Source of the DNA: Limisalsivibrio acetivorans
Lineage (GTDB): Bacteria; Chrysiogenota; Deferribacteres; Deferribacterales; Geovibrionaceae
Assembly (NCBI RefSeq): GCF_000421105.1
Contig: NZ_ATWF01000001.1
Span: forward strand, 902,930-966,929
Direction: 5' to 3'
DNA: 64,000 nt
The notes below the pieces were generated by a model, which was given only the letters and a program-made list of their open reading frames with translations, searched no databases and was not told the DNA's origin. The translations under genes were made by a program, and so were the position numbers. Every line of letters starts with the position of its first letter. Positions within the stretch are counted from its first letter, which is position 1. This document shows, piece after piece, positions 38,086-46,732 of the stretch.

Positions 38086-38467
38086 TGTCTTTCCCTACCT
38101 TTAAGCTCTAAAAAGGAAACTATATACACATAACGTATATATAGATCACATAACATGTCGTGTCAAACAAATTTCTTTTGATCACAGCCGTTTGAGATCA
38201 CAATCGAACATAACGCTTTAGTTTGCATTCATTAAAAACTTATGGAAAACAGCATCTAATTTACAGAATCACTTACGCTACATTAGATATTTATATGTAT
38301 AATACCCTCATATACTCATAGATACTGATTATCTTCTACAATAAGGGTTAACCCCGGCTTCACCATAACTGCATACTTATTTAAAGATTGACTCACACTT
38401 TCTTGACATTTAAACTCAATAATCAATGCAAATATAATATATCACACTCAAACTTCCGGGGGCTAAT
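38086..38467. other. AT-rich divergent intergenic region
   Basis: No gene seen. It separates the vWA operon (minus) from the chemotaxis receptor (plus). The left 80 bases hold a near-consensus minus-strand promoter with operator-like repeats. The right part has TATAAT at about 38435-38440 that may serve the receptor, but no -35 box at normal spacing. Confidence 0.5.
38127..38166 (-). promoter_or_regulatory. Near-consensus promoter with twin operator repeats (vWA operon)
   Basis: On the minus strand TTGACA (38166-38161), exactly 17 bases, then TATATA (38143-38138); start expected near 38131. GTTATGTG occurs twice, at 38154-38147 in the spacer and 38134-38127 over the start site, 20 bases apart (two helical turns). 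This is a strong promoter arranged for repression by a dimeric or cooperative regulator. No regulator gene is adjacent. Confidence 0.7.
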
Positions 38468-40444
38468 ATGGGAATGCGATTCACAATCAAGATGAGGGTT
38501 ATAATCTCACTCCTAGGTGCTATCCTCATTCCTGTTTTGATACTTTCATTATTATCTATCAATAAAATCCGCAAAGATACCTACGAAAATTTCACTAACT
38601 CCACAAAGCGGGAGATACGTCAGATAGAAAACTCCATTGAGATCCATTTCAAAGGGGTGCGTGAAAACGTTGAATACATGGCGAAGCACCCCATAGTCAA
38701 ACAGGCGGATGATTCCATAACTACCTACTACGACACTAATACAGAGAACAAGATGACCCCCTCCTCCAACGGAGGAATAGAAGAAGATATCTACGATGTT
38801 TATGAACGCTTCGCCTCCACACATAAGGATCTCGCCTACGTATACATGGCCACAAAACACGGCGGCTACATCCAATGGCCCGAAGGAACAACGGGAGCGA
38901 AGTACGACCCCAGAAAGAGACCCTTCTACAAAGCGGCTGTAAATGCCGGCGGAACCACTCGCACACCCGCCTACTACTTCGCAGCCGATGATGTCGTTAT
39001 CGTGAGCACTGTCACAAACATTAAGGACAGCAGAGGAAACTTCATCGGAGTACAGGGCATGGATGTAAGCCTTAAAGGACTTACAGATATGATAAAAAGC
39101 ATAACTATCGGTAAAACCGGATACCTTATGCTCGTTCAGGATGATGGTACAGTCCTTGCCGACCCTTCCGAAGCCTCTAACAACTTCAAGAAACTCACAG
39201 AACTTGAGGGTGAAGGATACAACACCCTGAGCAGCTCCTCAAACGGGCATTACAGAGTCAGCCTGGGTGACAAAGAGTATGAAGCAAACATATACACATC
39301 ACCCGAACTGGGCTGGAAGTTCATCGGCCTCATAGAGTCCTCTGAGATAAAGTCGGTCATCAACAGGGTCACCTTAACATACGCCTTAACAGGGGTTCTC
39401 CTTGTGGGAATCTTCGCCCTCATAGCCCTTTACGTCTCCATGCGCATAACAAAGCCGATCATACGTCTCAAAAATATGATAGAGGACATCGCAGAGGGTG
39501 GAGGAGATCTGAGAAACCGTCTTCAGGTAAAGCGCAACGATGAGATATCAGACCTTGCCTTCTCCTTCAACAAATTCGTAGACAAGATAAACCACCTCGT
39601 CATTGAGGTTAAGCATAACGCACTGAACGTCAGCTCATCATCCCAGGAGATCTCCGCTGCAACAGAGGAACTCTCCACCGTCTTCAACAACACTAATGCG
39701 CAAACCCAGTCCATAGCCGCCGCCCTTGAGGAGCTTTCCAGAACATCGGAGAGTATCAGCTCATCGGTGGACGAAACGAGGAACCTAGCCAAAAACGCCT
39801 CTGAGAACACACGGGAAGGTGGGGAGATAATCCGCAAAACCATAGATGGTATGAACTCCATACAGGATGAGGTGGGCTCCCTCTCCCGCATAATCAGCGA
39901 GCTGAACAGCTCCACGGATAAGATAGGCGATATTCTTGATGTTATTAACGATATCGCAGACCAGACAAACCTCCTCGCACTCAACGCCGCCATCGAAGCC
40001 GCTAGAGCGGGTGAAGCCGGACGAGGCTTTGCCGTAGTCGCCGATGAGGTGAGAAAGCTGGCGGAGAAAACATCCACTGCAACACAGGAGATTACAGGGA
40101 TCATAAGCACACTGCAGAATGAAACAACCCATGCCACAAGCTCCATGGAAAAGGTTAGCAAAGAAGTGGGCAGAGGAGCGGACCTGGGTGAGGATTCCCT
40201 CGTTGTTCTGGATAAGATTGTGGATGCAGGAAACAGAATACTTGAGGCGGCAACGAACGTCTCGGCTGCCGTAAACCAGGAAGTTACGGCCATCGGAGAT
40301 ATAAACAGTAATATCCGGGAAATGGCTGACTCATCAGATGAATCAAACTTATCCATACAGGAGGTTGCCAAATCCTCTGACAGCCTCGCAAAGGATGCCG
40401 AGGAGCTCACAAGCCTTGTCTCCAGATTCAAAACGGATGATTAG
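38468..40444 (+). CDS. Methyl-accepting chemotaxis protein with dCache sensor
   Basis: A 658-residue receptor: helix (about 10-32), periplasmic dCache domain (about 35-298), second helix (about 300-322), HAMP (about 322-376) and a cytoplasmic signalling domain. The signalling hairpin tip reads [21 protein letters not shown], followed by [14 protein letters not shown]. The ligand is unknown; dCache domains bind small molecules such as amino or organic acids. No CheW-type genes are adjacent, so it is an orphan receptor. GGGGG lies 5 bases before the ATG. Confidence 0.94.
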   Translation: MGMRFTIKMRVIISLLGAILIPVLILSLLSINKIRKDTYENFTNSTKREIRQIENSIEIHFKGVRENVEYMAKHPIVKQADDSITTYYDTNTENKMTPSSNGGIEEDIYDVYERFASTHKDLAYVYMATKHGGYIQWPEGTTGAKYDPRKRPFYKAAVNAGGTTRTPAYYFAADDVVIVSTVTNIKDSRGNFIGVQGMDVSLKGLTDMIKSITIGKTGYLMLVQDDGTVLADPSEASNNFKKLTELEGEGYNTLSSSSNGHYRVSLGDKEYEANIYTSPELGWKFIGLIESSEIKSVINRVTLTYALTGVLLVGIFALIALYVSMRITKPIIRLKNMIEDIAEGGGDLRNRLQVKRNDEISDLAFSFNKFVDKINHLVIEVKHNALNVSSSSQEISAATEELSTVFNNTNAQTQSIAAALEELSRTSESISSSVDETRNLAKNASENTREGGEIIRKTIDGMNSIQDEVGSLSRIISELNSSTDKIGDILDVINDIADQTNLLALNAAIEAARAGEAGRGFAVVADEVRKLAEKTSTATQEITGIISTLQNETTHATSSMEKVSKEVGRGADLGEDSLVVLDKIVDAGNRILEAATNVSAAVNQEVTAIGDINSNIREMADSSDESNLSIQEVAKSSDSLAKDAEELTSLVSRFKTDD

Positions 40445-40531
40445 TTAACAACCAGGATACTACCTCTATCACACACTGATAAGGAATCTCATTATATTTG
40501 ACTACCCATTAATATAGTATTTGTTCACCAG

Positions 40532-40563
40532 AGATTGACCCCGGTTAAAAAAAGGGGTAATCT
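40532..40563 (+). promoter_or_regulatory. Hairpin in the cas6-like gene leader
   Basis: AGATT-G-ACCCC (40532-40542) pairs with GGGGTAATCT (40554-40563), ten base pairs with one bulged G, around an A-rich 11-base loop. It lies 20 bases before the ATG and has no T run, so it is not a terminator. Its size resembles a CRISPR-repeat hairpin, a possible self-target of the encoded Cas6-like protein. Confidence 0.55.
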
Positions 40564-40583
40564 TGTATTGTTGAGGTGAACAG

Positions 40584-41423
40584 ATGCTTATCCGCGTGGA
40601 TTTAGGAATTCGGGCTCTTCCGGTTATCTACCGCCACCGTTTCGGAGCCATGATTAAGGCCGCCCTGCGTGCCAGCTCATTAAGTACATACAACAGATAT
40701 TTCCCTGAAGGCGATTCCCCCCAGTACCGTTATTACACATTCAATGTCGCCTTCCCCAAAAACAGACGCACCGAATGCGACATAAAGATAGACGACCAGT
40801 TCATCATCCACGAATGTGTCTATATGGTGGATGAAAAGCCTGTGAGTCTTTACATATCAAGCCCCGACCATGAATTTCTTATACACCTCTACGACGGCTT
40901 CCGCACCATGGAACGCTTCCCATTCTCCACCGATACCGGCATGACGGTGAACGGAGAAAGGCTTGAGCTCATAGTACGTGACATAAGCATTGTCCGCCGT
41001 GACCTTCAGATTCAGGACGATGTTATCACTATCCAGACCCACAGCCCCGTTGTTCTGGAATCTGAAACTGGCTCAAAACCGCTCATACCCGATATCGAAG
41101 ATATAGACTTCTTCAATAAGGTATCCCTCAGCGAATACTCCGAAGCCTTCGGGAACAGCTGTGCCCACAGACTTGCCTCATATAGCGGCGTTGAACCCTC
41201 CCGCCCCTTTGAACTTGCCCCCCTGAAAGTGAAGAAGTCCGTTGTTAAGCATACCCTCGGCTCCTTCCGGAAGGAGACGGGCAAACCCCTCATGATGATA
41301 ACGGGGCTGAGCGGAACATTCACCATCAAGGGGGATCCGAAGGACCTCTCTGTTCTTATGGATATGGGCGTGGGTGTGAGAACCGTGCAGGGCTTCGGCA
41401 TGGTGGAGCCGGCAGCAGGCTGA
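40584..41423 (+). CDS. Solitary Cas6-like CRISPR RNA endoribonuclease
   Basis: A 279-residue protein. Its C terminus ends GVGVRTVQGFGMV, the glycine-rich loop that closes the second ferredoxin-like fold of Cas6 proteins. The N-terminal part (RHRFGAMIKAALR, then RYYTFNVAFP) fits the first. Cas6 cuts pre-crRNA inside repeat hairpins. No other cas gene and no repeat array are in the window, so it either works in trans with an array elsewhere or has another RNA target. GAGGTGA gives a good ribosome site. An unrelated RAMP fold cannot be excluded. Confidence 0.7.
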   Translation: MLIRVDLGIRALPVIYRHRFGAMIKAALRASSLSTYNRYFPEGDSPQYRYYTFNVAFPKNRRTECDIKIDDQFIIHECVYMVDEKPVSLYISSPDHEFLIHLYDGFRTMERFPFSTDTGMTVNGERLELIVRDISIVRRDLQIQDDVITIQTHSPVVLESETGSKPLIPDIEDIDFFNKVSLSEYSEAFGNSCAHRLASYSGVEPSRPFELAPLKVKKSVVKHTLGSFRKETGKPLMMITGLSGTFTIKGDPKDLSVLMDMGVGVRTVQGFGMVEPAAG

Positions 41424-41481
41424 TTTCACAGAAATAATCCCGTCAAATACAAGCTAACCTCAGTCACCACCGCTGTTTTCT

Positions 41482-41525
41482 GTTGTCTTAACCGTTTCTT
41501 GACACTATCCTAACAATAAGACAAC
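41482..41525. promoter_or_regulatory. Perfect 9-bp inverted repeat around a -35-like box
   Basis: GTTGTCTTA (41482-41490) and TAAGACAAC (41517-41525) flank TTGACA (41499-41504), just upstream of the MgtC/DUF4010 gene. The layout suggests an operator. I cannot fit a -10 at standard spacing. Confidence 0.45.
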
Positions 41526-41562
41526 ACTTCGCAGGGGGTGAGCCATCATAGATTTCTTTCCT

Positions 41563-42795
41563 GTGCTCCTCTCCTTCTCCCTCGGTCTGCTGATAGGTTT
41601 GGAACGTGGATGGAAGGAGATAAGCGAACACGAGCATTATCCGATTCTGGGGATCCGCACCTTTGGTCTTATAGGTCTGTTCGGCGGGTTGACGGGCTTT
41701 CTGGGCGAGATACACAACAGCCCGCTTATACCCGGACTGGGTCTTTCAGCCTTCATAATCCTTATCATAGCTGCCCACTTCAAGGAGTGCGGCCATGACA
41801 GCGAAATAGGGCTTACAACCTCCATGGCCGCCATTGTAACCTTCACCCTCGGCATCCTGCCCCCCATGGGCTACACCACCGAGGCATCCGCCTTTGCAGT
41901 GCTGACTATGGTCCTGCTGAGTGTTAAACCCTACCTCTACGACATAGTGAAAAAGATCGAAGCGGCGGAGATACACGCCGCCATGAAGATGCTTCTCATA
42001 TCCGTTGTTCTGCTCCCCGTTCTGCCGAACGAAGGCTACGGACCATGGAACGCCCTCAATCCATATGAGCTGTGGCTCCTTGTTGTCCTGATAACGGGCA
42101 TATCCTTTGCGGGATATTTCGCTGTTCGCATTGCCGGTCCCGGGAAGGGTTTTCTCATAACCGGACTTCTGGGAGGCTTCGTCTCCTCCACAGCATTAAC
42201 ACTGAGCTTTGCCAGACTCGGGAGAAAGTACAATCTGAAGAATGTCTTAGCCGCAGGGGTACTCATAGCCTGCGGAACGATGTTCCCAAGGATGATCATT
42301 GAGGTTTCGGTGGTTAACACAGCCCTTCTGCCCAAGGTTGTACCCGCACTGGTGGTTACCGGTGTAGGGATATATGCAGGTATGCTCCTTTTCGCCTTTT
42401 CGGGTACAAGGTCGAAGAAGGCGGAGGATGAGGACATCCCCCTTCACAACCCTTTTCAGATAGCACCCGCACTTCAGTTCGCCGCCCTGCTTGCCCTTAT
42501 AATGCTGCTCTCCGAGGCGAGTACACAATGGTTTGGTGAAACGGGTCTTTATATCCTCTCCTTCCTTTCAGGGCTGACAGATGTAGACGCCATAACCCTT
42601 TCGGTGGCCAAGATGTCCATAGAATCCATTGACCACAGAACAGCCACATTCGCAATCATGATAGCGGCGGCTACCAATACGCTTGTGAAGGGTCTTCTCG
42701 TTCTTTTCATAGGGGGTAAGGAGATGGGGCTCAGGGTTCTGGGCGTATTCACCGCATCCCTGCTTCTAGGCGGGAGTGTTGTCCTCTTTTTCTGA
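41563..42795 (+). CDS. MgtC/SapB-DUF4010 membrane protein
   Basis: A roughly 410-residue membrane protein. The N-terminal MgtC/SapB-like domain (SLGLLIGLERGW, then IRTFGLIGLFGGL) is followed by a DUF4010 domain (GGFVSSTALTLSFAR and LSGLTDVDAITLSVA) with about a dozen helices in total. Function unknown; an ion-homeostasis role is suggested by MgtC. The start is unusual. GTG 41563 is the first standard start, but the only good ribosome site (GGGGGTGAG, 41534-41542) fits ATC 41545 or ATA 41548, which would add IDFFP or so to the N terminus. Confidence 0.85.
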   Translation: MLLSFSLGLLIGLERGWKEISEHEHYPILGIRTFGLIGLFGGLTGFLGEIHNSPLIPGLGLSAFIILIIAAHFKECGHDSEIGLTTSMAAIVTFTLGILPPMGYTTEASAFAVLTMVLLSVKPYLYDIVKKIEAAEIHAAMKMLLISVVLLPVLPNEGYGPWNALNPYELWLLVVLITGISFAGYFAVRIAGPGKGFLITGLLGGFVSSTALTLSFARLGRKYNLKNVLAAGVLIACGTMFPRMIIEVSVVNTALLPKVVPALVVTGVGIYAGMLLFAFSGTRSKKAEDEDIPLHNPFQIAPALQFAALLALIMLLSEASTQWFGETGLYILSFLSGLTDVDAITLSVAKMSIESIDHRTATFAIMIAAATNTLVKGLLVLFIGGKEMGLRVLGVFTASLLLGGSVVLFF

Positions 42796-43392
42796 AAGGA
42801 TTGCTTCATATGCCTTAAGGACGGCCCAGGTAAGCTCATAGCCCCTGGCATCACCGCCAGCTTTTTCTATCCCTTCGGCTGCGGACTTGAAAGCCTTGTC
42901 GTAGTGCTCCCTCTGAACCAGATCCATCACTACTGAGATAGGCTCACCAAGGGCGGACATCGCTATGGCGTCCCTGCACATCTTCTCGCTCAATGAGGTG
43001 ACACCACGGCAGAGCAGAGGCCTTATGGGATGAACGGTACACTCACCCTCCTCTCCAAGGAAAATGCAGGGTGTGTACATAAGGGGCCTGTCCTCTTCCT
43101 CCACCCAGCGAAGCCTCGCCGCCTGCTCCTTGAGCTTTTCATAAAAATCTCTACCGCAGTTTTCATGGGCCCATGAAGCGAGGGAGTAAGCCTCCGGGAC
43201 AAGAACTGTGACATGGACAACGCAACAGTGGGAACACCCCTTCCTACAGTCCGGCTTCCCCTCCCCTCCTGCCGGTTTAAGCTCATCGGCGAGGTCCGCA
43301 TAACTGCGCATACCCATGCTAAGGCATTCGCTCTCACGACATTTCCTGAATAGCACCAGTGCTGTCTCTCTAAGCCTTCTGTATCTGTCCAT
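42766..43392 (-). CDS. YkgJ-type cysteine cluster protein
   Basis: A 208-residue protein with the YkgJ-like metal-binding pattern CRKGCSHCC, then CIFLGEEGEC and PLLCRG. It probably binds zinc or an Fe-S cluster; function unknown. Its end overlaps by 30 bases the convergent MgtC/DUF4010 gene. Confidence 0.85.
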   Translation of the reverse strand: MDRYRRLRETALVLFRKCRESECLSMGMRSYADLADELKPAGGEGKPDCRKGCSHCCVVHVTVLVPEAYSLASWAHENCGRDFYEKLKEQAARLRWVEEEDRPLMYTPCIFLGEEGECTVHPIRPLLCRGVTSLSEKMCRDAIAMSALGEPISVVMDLVQREHYDKAFKSAAEGIEKAGGDARGYELTWAVLKAYEAILSEKEDNTPA

Positions 43393-43420
43393 ACCCTATT
43401 GTACCATCCGGAGAAAAAAC

Positions 43421-43449
43421 TTGACTGCAAAATGATATTATCCGATTAT
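43421..43449 (+). promoter_or_regulatory. Promoter of ndh
   Basis: TTGACT (43421-43426), a 17-base spacer and GATTAT (43444-43449). The -10 lies inside the palindrome CCGAT-T-ATCGG, a possible operator. The ATG is 34 bases downstream with GGAG before it. Confidence 0.6.
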
Positions 43450-43482
43450 CGGTGAGATAATTAGGATATATGGAGTCTTATT

Positions 43483-44751
43483 ATGTCAGAAAAAAGCGTG
43501 AAGAAAGTGGTTATAGTCGGCGGCGGTTTTGTGGGGCTTAATGCGGCCAAAATACTTGGCGGCAGAAATGATGTTGAGGTTACTCTCATAGACAAAAAGA
43601 ATCATCACCTCTTCCAGCCCCTCCTTTACCAGGTTGCCATGGCAGGGCTGAGTCCTGCTGAGATAGCTGTACCCATACGCAGTATTCTGGCAGAACATAG
43701 AAACATACAGGTAATTCAGGACGAGGTTACTGGTATAGATAGAGAGAACTCGAAGGTGGAGACAAAGGGGAGCGCATACTACTTCGATTACCTTATCCTC
43801 GCCTGCGGTGCGAGGCATTCGTATTTCGGCAATGACGAATGGGAGAAGAACGCACCCGGACTAAAGACCCTTGAGCAAGCCACGGAGATACGCCGAAGAG
43901 TGCTCAGCGCATTTGAGGAGGCGGAGAAGACCGACGACAGGGATAAACAGCGCAGACTGCTCACCTTTGTTGTGGTAGGCGGAGGTCCAACGGGTGTTGA
44001 GCTTGCCGGAGCCATCGGCGAGATGAGCCGCTACACACTCGCCAGAGACTTCCGTAATATCGATGCGAAGCTCACAAGGGTCATACTATTGGAGGGGGGT
44101 GACGGCATACTCCCCTCTTTCAGCCCGAAGCTTACATCATGGGCCGTTCGGGCCATGGAGGAGCTGGGTGTTCAGGTATGGACGAAGAGCATGGTTACCT
44201 GCATCGATGAGGAGGGAGTCAGCGTAGGTAATGAGCGTATCGAATGCGCAACGGTCCTCTGGGCGGCTGGCGTTTCAGGGAGCGAGCTTGGCAGAAATGC
44301 GGGGCTTGAGGTGGATAGGGCGTGCAAGGTGAAGGTTAACCCGGATCTGAGCATACCGGGGCATACGAACATATTCGCCGCCGGGGATATGGCCTCCTGC
44401 ATCGGCGAGAACGCAAAACCTCTCCCCGGCATAGCACCCGTTGCCATGCAACAGGGGAACTATCTCGGTGAGCTGATTATAAGCGAACTCGACGGTAAGA
44501 AACGAAGGAACTTCGTCTATAAGGATAAGGGGCAGATGGCCACCATAGGAAGGAGCCGTGCCATAACGGAGATGGGCAGAATCAAGCTCACCGGATTCAG
44601 CGCATGGGCCGCCTGGCTTCTGGTTCACATATACTATCTGGCAGGATTCAGAAACCGCTTCGCCGTGGTATCCCAGTGGGCATGGTCCTACCTCACCTTC
44701 CGCAGGGGAGCCAGGCTCATCCTCGGCAAGGACTGGCGTTTCTACAAATAG
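43483..44751 (+). CDS. ndh: Type II NADH:quinone oxidoreductase (NDH-2)
   Basis: A 422-residue flavoprotein: FAD site VIVGGGFVGLNAAKIL near the start, NADH site VVVGGGPTGVELAGAIGE (about 165-182), GDMAS FAD motif, quinone-region PVAMQQGNYLG, and a C-terminal amphipathic/hydrophobic anchor (FSAWAAWLLVHIYYLAGF). It passes electrons from NADH to quinone without pumping protons. Confidence 0.94.
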   Translation: MSEKSVKKVVIVGGGFVGLNAAKILGGRNDVEVTLIDKKNHHLFQPLLYQVAMAGLSPAEIAVPIRSILAEHRNIQVIQDEVTGIDRENSKVETKGSAYYFDYLILACGARHSYFGNDEWEKNAPGLKTLEQATEIRRRVLSAFEEAEKTDDRDKQRRLLTFVVVGGGPTGVELAGAIGEMSRYTLARDFRNIDAKLTRVILLEGGDGILPSFSPKLTSWAVRAMEELGVQVWTKSMVTCIDEEGVSVGNERIECATVLWAAGVSGSELGRNAGLEVDRACKVKVNPDLSIPGHTNIFAAGDMASCIGENAKPLPGIAPVAMQQGNYLGELIISELDGKKRRNFVYKDKGQMATIGRSRAITEMGRIKLTGFSAWAAWLLVHIYYLAGFRNRFAVVSQWAWSYLTFRRGARLILGKDWRFYK

Positions 44752-44753
44752 AC

Positions 44754-45032
44754 CTATCTGGGTTTGTAGTTCTGGCAGGCGAGGCACAGGCTGTCCTTGG
44801 CGTCCAGCCTTTCATGGATCCTTCGAACGCATTCCTCATGGTGCCTTTCAAGGCGGTAGTAATCATCCTTGGTGGAGTATTTCTCGGAGATATGTAGCCT
44901 TAGTTCACCGAGGGCATCGCCTATGCCGCTGATATTCTTGTTTAGTCTGGAAAGGATATTCCATATGGGTACGAAAACCAGCATAGCCGCTGTGTGTATA
45001 AGGCCCAGAATAACCGCAACTGTTTCAAGCAT
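44754..45032 (-). CDS. Small membrane protein with coiled coil and Cys tail
   Basis: A 92-residue protein: N-terminal membrane helix (about 3-26), a charged helical region and a C terminus with HHEEC and CLAC. The ATG at 45032 has GGGGG just upstream; a GTG at 45038 lies within that ribosome site. No family recognised; the layout resembles small phage or envelope proteins. It is convergent with ndh with a 2-base gap. Confidence 0.6.
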   Translation of the reverse strand: MLETVAVILGLIHTAAMLVFVPIWNILSRLNKNISGIGDALGELRLHISEKYSTKDDYYRLERHHEECVRRIHERLDAKDSLCLACQNYKPR

Positions 45033-45100
45033 ATTCACCCCCTTGCTGCAGGGATGTTATACACCCGGAAGCTCTATGGTATTGTTACGGCATTAAGCAC

Positions 45101-46006
45101 CTAGATGATCTTTATGCAGTTGCGTCCACTATCCTTGGCGGAATACATAGCATCATCCGCTCTTTTAAGGGTATCAGAGAGCTCCTCACCCTTCCTGTAG
45201 ATAGTTCCCCCAATGGATACGGTAACAAAAAGTAAAGAGTCATCTGGCATGTCGAGCCAGCTCTTCTCCACAGAGAAACGGAGCCTCTCTGCAACGTTTC
45301 CAAGGACGGAATCGTCCGCATTTGGGATAATCGCAATAAACTCCTCGCCCCCCCAGCGGCATAGTACATCCATCTCCCGCAGGGCGTAGCTCATGGAGCT
45401 GCTCACAATTTCAAGGACACAGTCGCCTGTATCATGCCCCCATGTATCGTTCACACTTTTGAAATGATCTATGTCTATGAAAAGCACACCGAAGGGAACC
45501 GAACTGCGCAGGTATTCATCCCTCTTTGAGTTGAGGATTATATCAGCGTATCTCCTGTTACCGACACCCGTGAGGGGATCACGAACATTCTCATCCCTCA
45601 GCTTCTCCACCTCAAGGAGGAGATCCATCTGTCTGGAACTGTCCGTAAATATCTCAACAGCACCGGCTATATTCCCTGCTTCATCAAGCATAGGGGAGAT
45701 ACGCACCGCCACGGGGAGACGATACCCAGCCTTATGGTGCAGGCTTACGTTTGCCTCTCTTGTTTCTCCGTCCTTAAGGGTCTCTCCGAGAGGGCAGCCC
45801 TCAACACACAGCTCCACACCTCGGCAGTCGATATGGCGAAGTATGTTATCGGAGCACCTCTTGCCCAGAACCTCATCACGCCTGTATCCGGTAATCCTTT
45901 CAGCAGCTCTGTTCCAGTAGGTTATCCTCATATCCATGTCCACGTAGTATACGCCGTCATAGAGGTTTTCAAGAAGACTTTCATGGATATTCTTAAAATC
46001 AGACAT
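45101..46006 (-). CDS. PAS-GGDEF diguanylate cyclase
   Basis: A 301-residue soluble protein: PAS domain (about 8-125) with CXXXDCRGVELC, a short linker, then GGDEF with GGEEF. REMD lies five residues before it, so the I-site is kept. No membrane segment, so an internal signal is likely. ATG 46006 is chosen because AAAAGG lies 9 bases upstream; ATG 46024 has no ribosome site. Confidence 0.88.
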   Translation of the reverse strand: MSDFKNIHESLLENLYDGVYYVDMDMRITYWNRAAERITGYRRDEVLGKRCSDNILRHIDCRGVELCVEGCPLGETLKDGETREANVSLHHKAGYRLPVAVRISPMLDEAGNIAGAVEIFTDSSRQMDLLLEVEKLRDENVRDPLTGVGNRRYADIILNSKRDEYLRSSVPFGVLFIDIDHFKSVNDTWGHDTGDCVLEIVSSSMSYALREMDVLCRWGGEEFIAIIPNADDSVLGNVAERLRFSVEKSWLDMPDDSLLFVTVSIGGTIYRKGEELSDTLKRADDAMYSAKDSGRNCIKII

Positions 46007-46010
46007 ATAG

Positions 46011-46626
46011 TCAAACCTTTTCATTGTTTTTTTGCACAGTAGCCGCTGTTCTCTGGCCTGGTATGCAAAGGGTCAAGGATGCTCTCCATGGAGTGTTGGA
46101 GGCTTCTATGGTTCTCTTTGCTATGTTGAGCCCGATCCACGAGCCTTCATTGTGGGCCTTGGTCGTAAACTCATTATCGAAGATATCAGGAAGAATCTCC
46201 GCCAGTTATACCAACGCATTTACTGTACAATTCAAAGCATATATCAATCCTACCCTCATATCCACCATCTTTATCATCCAGGACGAACTCCACAATGACA
46301 TCCCTCGCATTGGAAAGGAGGATGAGAAGAACCTGGGGAAACTCGTTCTCCACTCCATGGACAGTGGTTTTTCCAGCTGGAAAGCCGAAGGTGCGGAGTT
46401 TGTTTCCCTTCGCCGATTCCTTGTGGTTTACTCAAAAGGGGCACTCCTGACACTTTGATCCATGCACACGACGGCAGATTGCGCTGAGCTTCATCCCACT
46501 GTGGCTTATTGCGGGGGCGACCATATCAGCAATCCTGCAAGCCGCTGTTCTGATATCCAAGTTTGAGGTCACCAGTTCGGTATTCTCATCGACCTTCGTT
46601 GGCACCTCCTGATTAAAATGTATCAC
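46011..46626 (-). pseudogene. Decayed histidine kinase
   Basis: Two minus-strand frames carry pieces of one HATPase domain. After an in-frame TGA near 46432, the same frame continues NEFPQVLLILLSNARDVI, the N box of histidine kinases, and ends at GITGGDSS. A shifted frame then continues ILPDIFDNEFTTK and IGLNIAKRTIE, the G1/G2 region, with residues missing. A stop, a frameshift and small deletions show a dead gene lacking sensor and HisKA parts. The plus-strand ORF here is a shadow. Confidence 0.8.
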
Positions 46627-46732
46627 TCACCTTTTTGAAATATGGTTTACACAGCTTTTACACCTGAACACAGTTATTGAAATCAGGGGGGAGATCTGCG
46701 ATACTAAAACCCTTTATTAAAGAGGTAAAACT

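Noticed and set aside
39523-40431. 302-residue ORF opposite the chemotaxis receptor
   Set aside because: Ser/Ala-rich shadow of the receptor signalling domain.
46024-46458. 144-residue plus-strand ORF
   Set aside because: Opposite strand of the decayed histidine kinase; no recognisable features.
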